Assembly: GCA_028708105.1 (NCBI GenBank)
Contig: JAQVZR010000084.1
Coordinates: 1-7,226, forward strand
Source of the DNA: Desulfoplanes sp.
GTDB taxonomy: Bacteria; Desulfobacterota; Desulfovibrionia; Desulfovibrionales; Desulfomicrobiaceae
Direction of reading: 5' to 3'
Length of the DNA: 7,226 nt
The notes beneath the pieces are model-generated. The model did no database searches. It was not told where the DNA came from and was given only the letters and a program-made list of their open reading frames with translations. Below are positions 6,041 to 7,226 of this stretch, in pieces (position 1 is the stretch's first letter; each line of letters starts with the position of its first letter). The translations under genes were made by a program, and so were the position numbers.

Positions 6041-6066
6041 ATATCTCTATATCAATATATCTTGAT
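6041..6066. promoter_or_regulatory. Predicted SahR operator: three ATATC repeats in 8-bp phase plus an ATCAA/TTGAT inverted repeat
   Basis: ATATC occurs at 6041, 6049 and 6057, exactly eight bases apart. Overlapping the last two, ATCAA (6051-6055) and TTGAT (6062-6066) form an inverted repeat with a six-base centre. ArsR-family dimers bind AT-rich inverted repeats near the transcription start, and this site overlaps the predicted start of sahR, about 30 bases before its start codon. Assignment to SahR rests on position and family, not on a remembered consensus. Confidence 0.6.
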
Positions 6067-6095
6067 GTATGCACGTTTAACCTCTCGGAATGCCT

Positions 6096-7007
6096 ATGGA
6101 TGTACTTGCCTGTTGCAAAGCCTTTTCAGATATAACCAGGGCACGGCTGGTCAATGTTCTTTATCATTATGAACTTAATGTAGGAGAGCTCGTCAGTACC
6201 ATGGGTATGGGACAGTCCCGAATTTCCCGACATCTGAAGATACTGAGCGATTGCGGTCTGCTTATTTCGCATCGTGACGGGTTGTGCATGTTTTACAGGG
6301 CCGCTTCCGAAGGGCCTGCCGGAGATTTTTTGCATTGTCTGCTGCCCCTTATGGATCAGGATGAGGCCATCCGGAACGACCTGGTGCAGGCCGCGGAAGT
6401 TATCCGTGATCGGGCCAACCGGACCAAACATTTTTTTGATTCCATTGCGGTCAAATGGGACCGTTTGAGCAGTGAAGTTTTTGGATCTATGAATATTGCC
6501 CAGGAAATTTTTAACCGGGTGCCCGAATGTGCAACCATTGTGGATCTCGGCTGCGGGTCAGGGAGCCTTCTTGAATACCTGGGCTCCAAGACCCGGCAGA
6601 TTATCGGAGTGGACTATTCTTCCAAGATGCTTGAACTGGCGGAACAGCGCTGTCCCAAGGGCTGTGATATCAGTCTGCGGATTGGCGAACTGGAACATCT
6701 GCCTCTCCGGGACGAGGAAACCGAATTCGGGATCATGTTCATGGTGCTGCATCATATTGTCCATCCCGGAGCAGCCATCTGTGAAGCCGCCCGAATCCTG
6801 CGCTCCGGTGGCGGGTTTCTTCTTGTAGAATTCAAGCAGCATACCAATGAATCTATGCGCACCGAATATGGTGACCGCTGGTTGGGATTTGCGGATACGG
6901 AGGTGCAAGCCTGGCTGGAGAACGCGGGATTTGCATTGCAGAGTGTGGATTCTTTTCCGGTGAATAAGGGCTTGGTGGTCAATATTTTCCAGGCACGAAA
7001 GAAATAG
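6096..7007 (+). CDS. sahR: SahR-type ArsR/methyltransferase-domain repressor of SAM-cycle genes
   Basis: The product (303 residues) joins two domains. Residues about 1-95 are an ArsR-type winged helix ([20 protein letters not shown], then the recognition-helix region [12 protein letters not shown] and a wing around [15 protein letters not shown]). Residues about 115-300 are a class I methyltransferase fold with the SAM-site motif [14 protein letters not shown], the acidic strand end [27 protein letters not shown] and a C-terminal sheet. In known SahR proteins this domain senses S-adenosylhomocysteine: SAH binding releases the repressor and induces ahcY and methionine-cycle genes. The adjacent ahcY start supports the same role here. 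ATG at 6096 begins [10 protein letters not shown] and has GGA six bases upstream; ATG at 6090, two codons earlier, has no ribosome-binding site. No terminator separates it from ahcY, so both are probably co-transcribed. A true methyltransferase activity cannot be excluded. Confidence 0.9.
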   Translation: MDVLACCKAFSDITRARLVNVLYHYELNVGELVSTMGMGQSRISRHLKILSDCGLLISHRDGLCMFYRAASEGPAGDFLHCLLPLMDQDEAIRNDLVQAAEVIRDRANRTKHFFDSIAVKWDRLSSEVFGSMNIAQEIFNRVPECATIVDLGCGSGSLLEYLGSKTRQIIGVDYSSKMLELAEQRCPKGCDISLRIGELEHLPLRDEETEFGIMFMVLHHIVHPGAAICEAARILRSGGGFLLVEFKQHTNESMRTEYGDRWLGFADTEVQAWLENAGFALQSVDSFPVNKGLVVNIFQARKK

Positions 7008-7059
7008 CATCGCGCAGAGGCACCAAGAGAGAAAAACAACATATTTTTTCTAACCAGCA

Positions 7060-7074
7060 ACACACGTTATGTGT
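7060..7074. repeat. Inverted repeat in the sahR-ahcY gap
   Basis: ACACA (7060-7064) and TGTGT (7070-7074) flank CGTTA in the 92-bp gap between sahR and ahcY. TATACT at 7076-7081 beside it resembles a -10 element, but it has no -35 partner and lies too close to the ahcY ribosome-binding site for a normal leader. The repeat does not resemble the ATATC array upstream of sahR. Confidence 0.25.
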
Positions 7075-7099
7075 CTATACTTACTTTAGGAGTACATCT

Positions 7100-7226
7100 A
7101 TGGTACAGCCCCTCGATAGTGAATTGCAGTATAAAGTTGCGGACCTGGCCCTTGCGACGTGGGGTCGTAAGGAGATGAATCTTTCCCAGAAAGAAATGCC
7201 CGGGCTCATGGCCCTCCGAAAAAAAT
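7100..7226 (+). CDS. ahcY: Adenosylhomocysteinase (S-adenosyl-L-homocysteine hydrolase), N-terminal part
   Basis: Only the first 42 codons are in the window; the gene runs off the right edge. AhcY reversibly splits S-adenosylhomocysteine to adenosine and homocysteine in the cytoplasm, using tightly bound NAD, and so relieves product inhibition of methyltransferases and returns homocysteine for methionine synthesis. Recognition rests on the conserved N-terminus, [15 protein letters not shown] (residues 11-25) followed by [11 protein letters not shown] (32-42), the usual opening of the family. The start is supported by AGGAG at 7088-7092, seven bases upstream. It follows sahR by 92 bp without a terminator, so it is expected to be in the sahR transcript and under SahR control. 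The NAD-binding and catalytic parts cannot be judged here. Confidence 0.93.
   Translation, partial: MVQPLDSELQYKVADLALATWGRKEMNLSQKEMPGLMALRKK

Larger units (their letters stand above)
5628..6095. other. 468-bp stretch without a convincing gene between DUF2520 gene and sahR
   Basis: This stretch holds the divergent leaders of the DUF2520 gene (leftward) and sahR (rightward). The left part contains an inverted repeat at 5691-5714. The middle has a strong ribosome-binding site (GGGAGG, 5777-5782) with an ATG at 5788. The reading frame that follows runs 115 codons to 6135, but it crosses a terminator-like hairpin, the sahR promoter and the operator array, and it overlaps the sahR start, so I do not call it a gene. 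The right part carries the promoter and operator described separately. No tRNA, riboswitch consensus or mobile-element end is recognisable. Confidence 0.6.

Overview
The window looks like chromosomal DNA of a sulfate-reducing deltaproteobacterium (Desulfobacterota, probably Desulfovibrionales). The main reason is a regulator at 6096-7007 that fuses an ArsR-type winged helix to a methyltransferase-like domain and lies directly upstream of the start of adenosylhomocysteinase. That architecture and context match SahR, the S-adenosylhomocysteine-sensing repressor described in Desulfovibrio and other Proteobacteria. A full-length three-domain NifU followed by NifS fits the same group. There is no phage, IS, CRISPR or RNA-gene signature.

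Layout. (1) 1-269: a noncoding stretch with a perfect 30-bp palindromic terminator (112-141), then the nifU leader. (2) 270-2305: nifU-nifS, translationally coupled through ATGA, making Fe-S clusters. (3) 2372-2422: a bidirectional terminator shared with a convergent minus-strand orphan gene (2444-3019). (4) 3092-3856: a plus-strand crotonase-fold protein, divergent from the orphan across a 72-bp gap that contains a bulged hairpin. By eye its active-site residues are missing. (5) 4033-5627: two minus-strand genes, a Rossmann/DUF2520 protein followed by a YigZ/IMPACT-family protein. (6) 5628-6095: a 468-bp stretch with no convincing gene. It holds a candidate terminator, a promoter and an ATATC repeat array that reads as the SahR operator. 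(7) 6096-7226: sahR followed by the first 42 codons of ahcY, cut by the window edge.

How the genes work together. NifS takes sulfur from cysteine and NifU assembles and passes on the clusters. SahR and AhcY form a feedback module of the SAM cycle: AhcY removes SAH, the product of methyltransferases, and SahR is expected to release its operator when SAH rises. The position of the repeats at the predicted transcription start of sahR suggests autoregulation of the pair. The middle genes (orphan, crotonase-like, YigZ, DUF2520) show no clear metabolic link to either module.

Nothing here amounts to a wholly new system. The best candidates for a second look are the phased operator array, the apparently non-catalytic crotonase homologue, the orphan gene with its divergent hairpin, and the unexplained leader upstream of sahR.
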